DNA of 64,000 nt, taken from the NCBI GenBank assembly GCA_029948255.1, contig JALIZF010001884.1:1106068-1170067 (forward strand). Reading direction: 5' to 3'. The position numbers and the translations under genes are program-made. Positions 10,880 through 22,147 of this stretch are shown in pieces (the first letter of the stretch is position 1; every line of letters starts with the position of its first letter). The notes under the pieces are model-generated. The model saw nothing but the letters and a program-made list of their open reading frames with translations, was not told where the DNA came from and searched no databases. The stretch is from Telmatactis stephensoni (lineage: Eukaryota; Cnidaria; Anthozoa; Actiniaria; Isophelliidae).

Positions 10880-12074
10880 AACTTAAAGGGGAGACAGCGA
10901 ACATCCATGTAGACGCCAATACAAAACCAGAGTTTCACAGAGCGAGACCAGTACCTCATGCGCTTCGAGAGAAGATTGAACAAGAACTTGAGAGACTGGT
11001 ACAGGCGGGCACCATTTAGCCTGTACAGTACTCTAATTAGGTCACGCCCATCGTGCCATTGATGAAGTCCGACGGCACGATTAGAATTTGCGGTGACTAC
11101 AAACTCACTGTCAATAAAGTGTCGACATTAGATGCCTACCCGATTCCAAAGATCGACGACCTCTACACTAAGATTGCTGGAAGGAAAACCTTCACTGAGT
11201 TAGACCTAAGCCACGCCTACGAGCAGATGTTATTGGATAAAGATTCAAAGAAGTATGTGACCATCAACACGCTCCAAGGCCTGTACAGGTATAATCCTCT
11301 TCCGTACGGAGTCTCGTCTGCACCTGGAATTTTCCAGAGAACTATGGAAACCCTTTTGCAAGGTATTCCATTTGTAGCAGTGTTCCTAGATAACATCCTC
11401 ATTACTGGACGTATTGGGGAAGAACACTTGAAGAATATTGACGAAACGCTAAAGCGTCTTTCGGATGCTGGTTTGCGCTTGAAAGAAAAGAAGTGTATAA
11501 CTTTATGAAACCGTCACTAGAGTGCTTGGGTCATTGTATTGACGCCGATCGATTTCGCCCTGTCGATGTGAAAGTAAAAGCCGTCAAAGACGCACCCGCA
11601 CTAAAGAATGTCTCAGAATTACAGTCATTTCTGGGCATGATCAACTTCTATGGAAAGTTTTTACCCAACCTGGCATCCACGTTGGAACCGCTGCACGTGC
11701 TTCTTCGTCAAAATCTAGCATGGAGATGGAAAGGGACAACGGAAAGCTTTTGTAGCTGCTAAGGAACTGTTACAGTCATCACGTTTACTTGTTCACTACG
11801 ACCCATCCAAAGAGTTAGTGCTTTCTTGTGACGCCTCGCCCTACGGACTTGGCGCAGTTCTGACACATGTTATGGAAGATGGTTCAGAGAAACCAGTGTC
11901 CCACGCCTCGAGAACACTCTCTAAAGCAGAGAAGAACTACTCTCAAGTAGACAAAGAGGCACTAGCAGTTGTTTTTGCGGTCAAAAAATTTCACCGATTT
12001 TTGTATGGCCGACACTTCAAGATTTACACGGACCACAAACCACTGCTAAGTTTGTTGAGTTCTCACAAATGGCC
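10880..12074 (+). pseudogene. Ty3/gypsy pol remnant: reverse transcriptase and RNase H
   Basis: Reverse transcriptase runs from about 10890 to 11740: FHRARPVPHALREKIE, an in-frame TAG near 11020 and another near 11038, then DGTIRICGDYKLTVN, ELDLSHAYEQ, and the position of the catalytic YxDD box read as FLDN at 11383-11394. Frameshifts occur near 11495 and 11745. RNase H follows ([13 protein letters not shown] at about 11826, [33 protein letters not shown]) with its Asp, Glu and Asp present. The reading is cut off just after the RNase H Asp-His block by LINE sequence. The second catalytic Asp of the reverse transcriptase has become Asn. Confidence 0.8.
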
Positions 12075-13465
12075 GACACTTAAGAAATCGCGTTACCAAG
12101 AAATCCAAAAAAGCTAAGAATTTGTATAACAAGAAGCTCGTTGAGGAAAACAGTAATGACCCTAAAGCCTTCTGGAAGACGATCAAAAAGATTCTCCCTG
12201 GTGAAGGGAAAGTCAAAGTTTCAAGTATTAATATTGACGGTGAAATCTGTACAAACAAATTGAAGATAGCTAATGCCTTTAATAAGTTTTTCGTTAGCTC
12301 GGTTTCACGTCTAAAGTTGGTATATGGAACTCTTGGAGCTACAATTACTTCTGCTTTAAGTAAAAATGATAAAAAAACAGGGGTACCCTCCTTTAAATTT
12401 AAAGTCGTCACTCAGGAATTTATTTTATCCAATCTCAAGAAACTGAAGACAAAGAAATCATGTGGATTAGATAACATATCCCCGCGTCTTCTAGTTGATG
12501 CAGCCGAGATTGTTGCTAAACCGCTTACCAAGATTATCAATATATCTCTGACGTCTGGATTTATCCCTGATGACTGGAAATGTGCTAAGGTGACTCCCCT
12601 TTTCAAAAAAGGCAGAAAGACTGAAATGGATAACTATCGACCCATCTCTGTATTGCCTGTGGCTTCGAAGCTTTTGGAGAGGGCTGTTCACTCACAGTTA
12701 TACACTTTTCTCACTGAGCACCATTTGCTTAGCCCGTATCAATGTGGCTTTCGGAAATATCATTCAACTGAATCGGCAGCCATATCACTTACAGACTCAA
12801 TTAGACGAGGTATGGATCAAGGACTTTTGACCGGAGCTGTTTTCATCGACCTACGAAAGGCTTTTGGTGGTTTCAGGAATATCTGAGGAATCGTAAACAA
12901 GCTGTTGCCATGGAAAATGAACTGTCTGATCTGTGTGATATATCTACTGGAGTTCCCCAAGGATCAATCCTTGGACCTCTGCTCTTTGTGTTACTGATGA
13001 ATGACTTGCCTGTTCATCTTAATAAATGCAGTGTACTTATGTATGCTGACGACACCGTGTTATTCTACTCAAGCAGAGACGCGCAGGATATTAAAGCAGT
13101 TTTAACAAGTGACCTTGGTTTGGTTAACTCATGGCTAAGAGATAACAGCCTATTTCTCCACAAAGATAAGACTGAGAGTGTTCTATTTGGAACTGGAGCT
13201 AGACTGGCTAATGTTTCTAGCTTTGATGTCTCAATAAACGGCCATCTGATCAAGCGTAAAATGCACTTCACTTATCTTGGTGTGGTACTTGATGAAACAT
13301 CTTTTAGTGAGCATGTTAAGCACGTACTAAGTAAGGCTGGAAAAAGACTAGGCCTGTTGGGTCGTATTAGAGACAATTTGTCTATGAACACTGCTACACG
13401 ATTTATAAGTCTTTTATTTTACCTGTTCTGGACTATTGCGACACAGTCTGGGATTCTCAGGGCAA
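12075..13465 (+). pseudogene. 5'-truncated LINE reverse transcriptase inserted in gypsy
   Basis: The frame starts inside the linker region ([15 protein letters not shown]), continues through KSCGLDNISPRLL, NYRPISVLPVASKLLERAV and FIDLRKAF, all standard CR1/L2-like reverse transcriptase blocks. At about 12861 the frame jumps: roughly 30 codons between the 'KAFD' block and the WFQEYLRNRKQ block are missing and the frame changes. Reading resumes at 12900 with TGVPQGSILGPLL and the intact catalytic YADD at about 13040. A second frameshift near 13420 precedes PVLDYCDTVW, after which homology stops. The copy is inactive. Confidence 0.8.
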
Positions 13466-13648
13466 TTATTAAAGGCATGGTTATGGTAAAACATGAAATG
13501 AATTAATCGTCATTAAAAAATAGATTAAAAATCCTGTATACATCGTATCTCAATGAAATTTAGCAAGAAGGTAGATATAGGTAAGGACTTGAATTGTACA
13601 ACCGTAATTTGTGATAAGGAGGTCACGTGATTTGATTAATTAATTTAA

Positions 13649-14484
13649 GGTTGGTGCCTACTAATGGGAAGGTAATTTTTTTGGCCAAAAACCACATGGG
13701 TATCAAAGAACCCATCAAAGGGAGCTAGAATCCAAGGAAAAAATTGGGGGTCACCGTGCATATTAATGAGTTACACGCCATCAAATGTTGCAAAATCTGC
13801 CTATTCTAGAGGCCCAAAGAAAAAATCATAAATACCCCATATTTTGAAAAAATGTCAAACTTTTTTTACTAAAACGTTTACAACACAATTCTCTTACTTG
13901 TCAATGCCATACGAAATATGAAAAACCAGAATAACAATTTTTTTCAATGACTTTTTACTAGTTTTAGACCTGTTTTGGTTCATGACCGCCAAATGAAAAG
14001 TCCAATTTTTGCAATCAAGTTTCAATTTTAAATTCATAAAAGTATTTTAAAATAGTAGGTTAATCTCCACTTAACAATTTACAGAAATAAAAAATAGGGG
14101 TATCCGTGCGATTTAGAAAGTTATTTGCCGATAAACGCGCGAAAACTGATCAGAATTCGCGAAAATGATCAAAAATTCCCTAGCCCTCCCCGGAAAGTAG
14201 AGCGAATTACAATGCATTGTGGGAAATTTTCAAGATGGCGGCGAAAACAGATCGTTTCTGGTAGAAATGATAGTCAAAACAGGCGTTGTAACTCGGGTTC
14301 TATTTATCAACTGTGAATTTCATTCAAACACAGGAGAGGCTAAATGGTTTTCCTTTAATTCTGTAAGTTTATTTTTTCAAAAAGTCATAAAAAGGCCTTG
14401 CTTTTACGATTGCTTTACCGACAAAAATTCAGTGTTTTTGCATGCGCAGAAAGCAGTGCGCGCGGACAATAGTAGGCACCAACC
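13649..14484. mobile_element. 836-bp nonautonomous TTAA transposon
   Basis: Inverted termini GGTTGGTGCCTACTA / TAGTAGGCACCAACC bound the element, and TTAA flanks both sides (13645-13648 and 14485-14488). TTAA duplications are the signature of piggyBac and Kolobok superfamilies. No transposase frame is present; small frames at 14125-14488 are not recognisable. The pre-insertion site reads as a smooth AT-rich sequence. Confidence 0.85.
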
Positions 14485-15249
14485 TTAATTTATGCAAATA
14501 AACTACTTTTTTGCAGGGGTTTGAAAAAATATTTATCCCTTTGTAAGTTATAGTCTTTGATGTGTATATACTTCAAAATAAATGGAACTATAGGTACATG
14601 ATTAGAAAAAACGATATTTTCATAGCTAAGAGGTGTAATTTTGCATTTAAATTAGAATTTAAACAATTTTCCTTTATGTACCGACAAAACATGCATTTTT
14701 GTCTTTATTTCATTCATAAAAATCAAAATTTCTAATCAGGCACCGGTAGTTCATTGTATTTTGAGTTAAAAAAAATAGGTAAGTAAGACGTTTGTGCTGA
14801 ATATACATCTTTTCAAAGCCATATATTCAATGCCGTTTCGTGAAGTCACTGGGCGCCATTTTGGTTTCTTTCAACACAGCGGCTCAGACAAAATCATCCA
14901 GCGGTCTACATACGTTTCCACGGTTACCGTGGAAAGAAAACCAAAATGGCCGTCAAGAAATCGTATATAACGAAGAGTTCTGCACAATTAATAGCTGTTT
15001 CTCAAAGAAAATCGTTCTTAACGTCTTACAAATGATTCAACACGTACTTATACTAAAGTGGACTTTGTAAACTTAGGATTTTTTGCAGCAGAAACACATG
15101 TATTCAAAAGAAAACAATGTGATTGTAAGTATAACCTTATTGATTTTAATTGCATCTCAGTGAAGAAAGTGTATTTCTAAAAAGTTCTAAGTTTGATGTT
15201 AATCTTTAATAAAATCCATTTAAATCGTGAATTCTGCGCATGTCATTCT
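14485..15249. other. Upstream flank of gene X, with a short inverted repeat
   Basis: AT-rich with no recognisable gene. A 20-bp inverted pair (GCCATTTTGGTTTCTTTC near 14859-14876 and its complement near 14933-14950) may be a tiny foldback element. A 76-codon frame at 14840-15070 overlaps it and is not supported. Confidence 0.4.
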
Positions 15250-15254
15250 TAAAA

Positions 15255-15285
15255 GGCGGGAGATTAGAATTCATTCAGGCGGGAA
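15255..15285 (+). promoter_or_regulatory. Two GGCGGGA sites upstream of gene X
   Basis: GGCGGGA at 15255-15261 and GGCGGGAA at 15278-15285 are spaced 23 bases apart, 115-145 bases 5' of the first ATG of gene X. They match the core of E2F/DP sites. Paired E2F cores close to a start are typical of cell-cycle genes, but no functional claim can be made from sequence. Confidence 0.35.
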
Positions 15286-16199
15286 GTTTTTACTTCGGTT
15301 GTAGTTGTGGAATAGCGTAGTCTTTATCATATATTAAGCTTATATTCGATCGAAAACATAACTTATTATAACATTTATTGAGCTCATCAGCTAATTGTCA
15401 TGTCTGGGACATTTTTATGTCCAAATACATGTGGATTTGCTAAAGTTGTGGCTTTAGAAGTTTCACGAGAAGTCAGTAAAAGCAGCTCGAAAGAACCGAA
15501 TGAGAGCCCTACAAGGTACAAAAGAAGAGTGAGGTCAGAAGAATATAATTTATTCCAAAGCTATTTTACTGATACTAGAGAAGGAAAACTACAAGTAAAC
15601 CCTGCACATTTTGCAAAACATCTACCATCACTAAAGGCTGCATTGAACAAATGGAACACTAGAAAACTGCACGAAAAATCCAGGTATCTAGAACACTTCT
15701 CACTCAAAAACTGGTGCTCTATCTCATCTGCTCAAAAGAAGGAGCACACCTTTTCTAATTGCAAAGGATGCTCTATCTTTTTCCTGTAAGGACAGTTCGA
15801 TTAACAGGGAAAGCTCGATTAAACCCAGTATTTCCAGCAAATACTGAAAGTGAAAAATTGAGAAGTCAACAACCTTACATTAAGGTATCAGGGTACCCCA
15901 AATTTTCTCAAAAGGGTCGATTTTTACTTTTTTGCATTTTCTGATAGAATACACAATAAGCTACAATTTAGTGAAAAAATTATTTCACTAGCGATTTTTG
16001 CTGCCGCTGCGAGCGAGCCTGAAGCGAGCGAGCAAGGCAGCAACCCTAATCCGTGAAAGGGCCTAAATTCTCGATTTCTACCCATAATGCACTTTACTTT
16101 TTTACCATAATGCCTCATTTTTTAACCACAATGCTTTGCATGCCCATTGGTATATAAGCGTGATAGAGCCTCTTTGAAGGAAGAGATACATTAAGGTAA

Positions 16200-16465
16200 A
16201 CTAGCTATTTCTAATAGAAAGTGAAGTGCTGCGAGCACAAAACAGCTGGTGTATCCACGTTAGCAGAACGGTTCCCCTTAAACTCATGACGGCTTCACGA
16301 AAGTACACCGCTTTCTCTGATATATCAAATGTTTCTTGTCTATATCCTGCGCGTTGTGTGACGAACACTGCTAGTTGACCTTCAATATTGAATTACAAAA
16401 CATATATAATTCTTCAGGATCAGTGTCGGACACACACAGTTCAAAATATTTAGCACTTTGAGTAA
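16200..16465 (+). repeat. Dispersed repeat family, copy 1
   Basis: The segment beginning CTAGCTATTTCTAATAG and running through GTGTCGGACACACACAG to TTAGCACTTTGAGTAAA is about 90% alike to 41527-41732 plus 42129-42164 on the same strand. It lies within the core of the 8.3-kb TTAA element. Its own class is unknown; no promoter boxes or coding were recognised. Confidence 0.7.
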
Positions 16466-17943
16466 AGCAATTTTTCAAACAATCACAAACGGCTAGAGTT
16501 GGCAATGATTATAAAACTAGCTGATTTTAAAGAGCTAGTTTATTTAGGAAAATCGATCGAATGTTTGACATTTCGCAGATCGTGGCCACGTGCTCGAAAC
16601 TGGTCCAAGGCAATTTAAAGGCACAAGATGAACTATTTAAGCTGCTCTTTACCATAATTATTACTTCGAAAGATAGTATAATAAATTGTAGTAGAGTACA
16701 TATTTTATAATTGATGAATTTTATTAAAAGACTAATAAAAAATAGAATTGTTTTATTACTTAATCGGTCATGATTCATATTCTCAAAGTGGCATGCAATA
16801 CAGTGATTTGACTTCAAACAAAATCTAACTGTGTAATAATTAGATGCACACAAAATAAAACAGAAGCTCTGTGGTGTCTATTAGTCTACTATCTATTTGA
16901 AAACACTCTAACACTGATAATGTCTATTTTTCGACTGTTCCATGTTGACTTGATTTTCATGAATCCCTAAAATACCGACTTCAAAATATATATTACACTA
17001 TTTCCTTCAGTTGCTTTTGTTGTATCTATTTTACTAGAGTGGAACCAACGTCATTTAAGTTTCATTTTGACACTTCAATTCTATTTCATGATATCTGATT
17101 GAACACATCTTTCATGAAAATTTCTGTTCACCACTTTCCAGGCAGCACTCAACTACCTATTAGGTAGACTAGTTAATAGCCAGTTATAAGCGAAAACATT
17201 TTTCCGGCTTAATGCCTGCTAATTATCTGTTGACATATCACTTGTCAATTGTCATCAAGTCGGTGAAGAATATGTTTGCCTATAACTATCGAAACCTTTG
17301 TAAAAAGATTATTCAACAAGAGCCAAAGTTCAATGGGATCAAATTGCCTTGACTTCTCGCCATTTGTGCAGGAAACATAACAAGATCTTGGTTGCCCTTT
17401 ACTTCAGCTGTCATCGGGCAAGATTATGAAGTGTTATAATCCTCTTGTATCAACAAACCCGCTTCTTGGCTCCAAAAACATTTTCGCGTTTTTCTCGGAA
17501 GTGAATTTACGTTCAATTAGCCGTGCATATTGAGTTCCCGGTCAAAGGAAATTTGATGGATTCATCTGAAATTTGGCAGAGGTCGTCTTCGATAGTTGTT
17601 CTTCAAAAGTGTGTCTCCGATTTTCGATTTTTTGCTCCATTCCAAAGTTATCGTCTGCTTTGTATCGGATACAGTTATTTTAGCGGTGTTGTAACTTTAG
17701 GAACGTATAACAGAACAACGGGGCAACTAATTAAAAATCTGAGACACACTTTTGACAAGTGATATCTCATGATCTCAGAAAGATAGTATTCTATTTCTCA
17801 ACACTCGTATTCCAGCTCAGTTGAATTAAGGTATGGGAAAAAATATTTATCAGCGGAACCAAAGTGAGTCAAAGACGAACTTTGGGGTTGATGGGGCCCA
17901 CCTGCAAACCGCACGAATTTCGTAGGGGCGGGTGGGTGGGTCG
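16466..17943. other. Core of the TTAA element, no gene recognised
   Basis: AT-rich, with only short frames (such as 16527-16853 minus and 17523-17762 plus) that lack motifs. A GAGTTCCCGGTCAA stretch near 17530 is the complement of TTGACCGGGAACTC near 23945, so the two sides of the nested retroelement share at least one short inverted match. The last ~60 bases are G-rich (GGGGCGGGTGGGTGGG). Confidence 0.45.
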
Positions 17944-18133
17944 TTCAACTAGCGAGTGACTTCCTTTAATTGCCGCTTGAAGTGGAACTGAGCAAGAAAA
18001 CGAGTGTGCGTCCAAGTATTTATGGCCAAGCCAATTATTTATTCCACGTAGATATTAGTCCCTGGACACTTATTAGGCTTAATTTGTACCTTATTCACTT
18101 TCGCATATAATTACGAGTATTGAGAATACTAAA
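17944..18133 (-). repeat. 3' terminal direct repeat of the YR retroelement
   Basis: About 190 bases from GTTCAACTAGCGAGTGAC to GAGAATACTAAA are nearly identical to 23730-23924. In the orientation of the element (minus strand) this copy follows the tyrosine recombinase stop codon, separated by a short TATATA tract. The pair behaves like LTRs or like the split direct repeats of Ngaro/PAT-type elements. Confidence 0.8.
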
Positions 18134-18152
18134 TATATATATATATATACAT

Positions 18153-19443
18153 TTACTGAGGGAAAGCGCAAACGAAATGCTTGAGCTTGTTCATTTCCTC
18201 CCAGTGGGGCGTAACATCCGATAATTCATTCGACGCCAACTTCGCCGATGCTCCCATTGGGTTTAGGACCTTTGCCAACTGAAGATAATGTAATGCTGTA
18301 TGGCGACGATTCCATCCCACATGATCCATAATTTCAGATAGCTCAGCTCCTGATAACGCAAGGGTTATCGCGCATCCTGATCGAAAACCATGTAGCGTTT
18401 CTCCTCCATCCATCCCCATTTCTCCCAAATACAATTTCAAACGCGCCTCGGCTGCTGAAGAAGTCAGGGCAGCATTCTTTATTCCGCCATTGGGAGTTGT
18501 CGGACGGAACAAATAGCCAGTCGTCAGGTCGATTCCCAGAAATTTGCAAGTCGCCTACATATCTCTCAATGCCCGCCACGGGACAAATCGTAACATTAGG
18601 ATTTCTTCTTATTCCAAAAACGTTACTGTCACCGTCTCTCAGGGTTTTGCCCCACACATGGTTGAACAATAGACCGTCATCATTTGGGAAACGTAGTATT
18701 TCGGGCACCTTTACCTGGCCCATGTCTCCAGGACGATCCCCACTAAAGAAAACTGACTTGAAATACGCCTGATCACGTGACACAAGAAAACGCTGCACTG
18801 GAGACATAGTCGAACACTCAGCTAGCCGATCCAAATGCAATGCCAACTGAACCAATTTATCAACCAGAAATGGTGTAGCCTGTTTCGGAGTAACTCGAGC
18901 TTGAAGCTGTTCGCAACTCACAACCCGAAGGTAATCCTTGAGTGACTTGTCAGCTGCTGGATTACCCAGGCCCAGACGTCTGTCCCATTCACCATCACGA
19001 CCTAGTGCACTGAAAATAGAACGCATCTTACCAATGTATGAATCAACGGTTTTAAACGACAGGCGCAACGGACATCCACACTCGTGCACACCGCGTTCGC
19101 CAAGGTGCGAGCAACTGTTCTTGTGCACCTGGGTTTTCCCATTTCTGTCCTTAAAAACCAAAAATCGCGTCAGATCCCGAGGGGTTACTGTCAACAATGA
19201 AGGCTTTCCTGGCAGAGCTCTCAAAAATCCCTCTAATTCCCTTTGCAATGAATCCTTTTGACGTGCGTAGCTCGTAGCTTGGTCAAACACTGATAACTGG
19301 AGCAGACGACTGTCCAGACTTTCAACATTAATATCAGCGACTACACCTGGTTCACTACAAACTATTTGCCTTCTACGATATCCACAGCGTTGGCAAAATC
19401 GAAAGTCATAATCATTGGCATGATGACACTCCGGACACTTCAC
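18153..19443 (-). pseudogene. Tyrosine recombinase of a DIRS/Ngaro-like retroelement, frameshifted
   Basis: This enzyme class integrates circular retroelement DNA by site-specific recombination. The minus frame from 19443 begins with a zinc ribbon (CPECHH...CQRCGY, residues 4-21), then a helical core-binding region with a second Cys/His cluster (CSHLGERGVHECGC). The catalytic domain shows the first Arg in SGDRPGD, then, after a one-base frame change near 18531-18536, HGFR (His-X2-Arg), His in DHVGW and a Tyr in ALHYLQ, giving the R-HxxR-H-Y set. All catalytic residues are present but split between two frames, so the copy is inactive unless frameshifting occurs. A Crypton transposase is an alternative, but the upstream reverse transcriptase argues for a retroelement. 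Confidence 0.8.
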
Positions 19444-19944
19444 TGACGGTACAAACAGTTTGGCTATATTCGGGCAGTCCTAGAAATTCAAATTGAAAAC
19501 GAAACACATGGCCTTATTATGGGGTCATTTAATGGATCTAAGAAAACGATTAATTGGATCAAGACAATATATCTTTTTTTTTTTTTTTTTACCAAGAAAC
19601 AAGAATTTACATTTACATATATATATATAGAAAACAAGCAGAATGATTGCCTCCTCGTCTAGAATAGATTTCGTATGAGTGAATCAAGACGCCCTGCGCG
19701 ATCACGGCACGGTTAGTACAAGAACTTCGAAGGCTTGAAGAGATCGACAACACCGTGCACGATCACGACCCTGTGTGGACTATTCCACAATCATATGAAA
19801 ACTTTTCTAGTTTCTAGTAAAAAAAAGAACCTGAAGCGCCTCAAACTGTAGGCGAATGTGAAAAGAAAACATCAGATGAACAAGTTACGAGACACGTATC
19901 AAAATGTCTTACACAAGTTTAGTTCAACCTAATTGCTGGTCTAG
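19444..19944. other. Spacer between RT/RNase H and recombinase
   Basis: No conserved frame. Contains a 20-base T run near 19566 and a short TATA tract near 19616. Probably decayed interior of the retroelement. Confidence 0.4.
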
Positions 19945-20760
19945 TCAAAATTCAATGGCAAATACCCATAAATCACCAGGGATGCCACGCTGTGGGGTCC
20001 AACCCTTCCGACTCGGATACAGCAGTGCTCCCTGTTCGCCTTTTTCAGCTAACTTCATCGACTTTCTGGCGTGTTGTTGTAATAAGGGCCACCAATATTT
20101 TCTTGGATAAACATCCAAAGTGACCAAAGTGCAGGATCTTCTACAACTCTTTAGAAAACGTACTAGGGGACCAACCAAGACCAGTGGGGGAAACACATAG
20201 GGTCGAGTCAAAAAACCAATCGTCACGTGACAAATCTTGGGCAAAAATATTCACACCAGATGAATCGGGGCATGGCCAAGGTGTGAAATTCAAAGAAATT
20301 CCAAAGAAACACCTGCTTTCGGCACTTAATAGGATATGGTCGTAGCCGGACTTGTCGTCCAAAACCGTCTGGTAAGAATTACGTTCGACATAACGTGGAA
20401 GATTATTAGCAAAGTGCCGTGTCGGTGGTCTGTCAGAATCGTAACTTTGGCCCTTGTAATAACCGCAATAGTGTTGGAAGTGAGGAAAAACGGACACCTG
20501 ATTTCGGATCCACTCTAATACTTGGGACTGCTGTGGTGTTGGACAGTCGCCTACAATCTTTTCCCAAGAATCAACATGGGCGTGAAGCTCCCCAGCTCTA
20601 TACGTTTCGGGATTTCGAAAAATTGAGCACGCCGGGGTCACCTAAGGCACTCCCGTTCATGATACGTTGCAATTCTGCATCACTAACTGTCATCCCACCG
20701 CTGACCACTGGGTTCCCATTGATATCGACCCATTCTAGAACTTTTAGTCTATCGAGTAGT
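19945..20760 (-). pseudogene. Reverse transcriptase/RNase H remnant of the YR retroelement
   Basis: On the minus strand, RIRNQVSVFPHF-type sequence leads to RHFANNLPRYVERNSYQ and LDDKSGYDHILLSAESRCFF, the early reverse transcriptase blocks typical of DIRS/Ngaro-like elements. The frame then jumps to GVNIFAQDLSRDDWFF and, in another frame, YVFPPLVLVGPLVRFL...YPRKYWWPLLQ, which lie at the RNase H end. The catalytic YxDD part and most of RNase H are deleted between them. The protein is therefore non-functional; gag lies immediately upstream and the recombinase downstream on the same strand. Confidence 0.7.
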
Positions 20761-22147
20761 TTATGTTGATATTCCACAATTGCTCAACCGTTTCCCAGAA
20801 TTACCACGGTCATTCTTTCGGGAGTAACGCTTGTCTACTTTACCAATCCGATCTAGAACCTTCTCGTGGTCTTTATCCCCCAACAGCGACAACACCAAAG
20901 CTCGGAAGTATTCCGATGATTCGCCGACTTTATCGCGAAGAGTCTCGTAGGCGACTCTGTAGTAGTTGGTTTTCTCATGGTTGGCATCATGAGCGGTGTC
21001 GCAGTGATATCTGTACCCCCGTGATATGTGTATCCCCGCACATATATCACTAGTGATATGTGTATCCCCCGGTGGGGATACACAAAACGCTGAAGCTTGG
21101 TATCCTGGCTCTCACAGCACTTCACAAAAACAGTCATAAACAACATGGAGATGCGGAGAATGTACAGTTTTTATTTTATCTGATTAAGTATCAAAGCATT
21201 TTGACAAGTTTTTTATTGAAGTTTTACTCAGCGATTTACGATCACATTTGGCTCAGGGATCAGAATTTTTACCTTGGGATTGGGATAACAGTCTTAGGGA
21301 TCGGGATCGCGGCCTGTTTTTCAGGGATCAGCTCTTATCTGCTGTCTGCCTGGATGATAAATTTTGATACATCTGACAAATATACTGCAAATTTTCTGCC
21401 AATCGAGTTAATGGTTTGTAGAGTGAAATCATGTCAGAAATGTAGGATGGAGCCAACTAATACCTCGTTACTAGTCTGTATAAGGGGATGCACGTATCAC
21501 TAGTGATATGTGTATCCCTATGCAGGGATACACAAAACACTGAAGTAGAAGGAAAATCACTAGCTAGAAAGATTGAAAACACTAAACCGAGAAAAATAAA
21601 CGATAAAAAAGAGCTAGATTATCCGTATGCCACGTCGGGCGATGACAATGGAATACTGGTATCACTGTCTACCCCACGATGCACGATATTAACTGCTATG
21701 TTTCCCGATTTAAATCACTTTTACATTTTAATTTTTAAATTTTTAAGTCTTTATACTACCAATTTCAGTAACGAAGATTGCTAATCATATGCATACATCC
21801 ACTAAGCAAAAATAGTACTTATAAACGAGCCGTTAAAAACCTACACATTAATTTCAAAATGAAGGGGGAGGGGGGAGAGGGATACAGATATCACCAGCCG
21901 CCATCTTGGAGGGGATACACATATCACTAGTGATATATGTGCGGGGATACACATATCACGGGGGTACAGATATCACTGCGACAGCGGCATTCTTTAAGGA
22001 ATCAATCAATTCTAACGCCTCATATTTGTTGAACTCTGGCCCGGGACGGGAAGCCATATTCATAATCTTCTTTTGTAGGCTCTCCACAGAAGGTTTTGTG
22101 AAAGCCTCCATTGTCTTTTTTAGATTTTCAAAATTCGTCTTTAAAGC
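20761..22147 (-). pseudogene. Gag-like exon 2 of the YR retroelement, split by a 986-bp element
   Basis: Minus-strand exon 2 starts after the acceptor TTTTCTAG at 22147 and reads a Lys/Glu-rich helical protein (NLKKTMEAFTKPSVESLQKK...) to 21983. It continues at 20996 (HDANHEKTNYYRVAYETL, then LSLLGDKDHEKVLDRIGK) and stops at 20761. Removing 20997-21982 with one AGCGG copy restores the frame exactly. No zinc knuckle is seen. Assignment as gag rests on position 5' of the reverse transcriptase; the family is otherwise unknown to me. Confidence 0.6.
20997..21982. mobile_element. 986-bp palindrome-rich element with 5-bp AGCGG duplication
   Basis: Inverted ends GTCGCAGTGATATCTG / CAGATATCACTGCGAC extend inward for about 80 bases of near-perfect complementarity. 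AGCGG flanks both sides (20992-20996 and 21983-21987). The subterminal regions contain repeats of GTGATATGTGTATCCCC, and the 12-bp palindrome ATCACTAGTGAT occurs at about 21047, 21496 and 21923. No transposase-like frame is present. The superfamily is unclear. Confidence 0.85.

Larger units (their letters stand above)
9950..12074 (+). mobile_element. Decayed Ty3/gypsy LTR retrotransposon
   Basis: The order is an LTR-end-like segment (about 9950-10035), a leader, gag with a zinc knuckle, then pol with reverse transcriptase and RNase H, all on the plus strand. The copy is cut at about 12074 by a LINE, and neither integrase nor a 3' LTR was found after it. The sequence TACTGGAGACGAGGA near 10035 sits where the primer-binding site would lie. 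Several stops and frameshifts make it non-functional. Confidence 0.75.
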
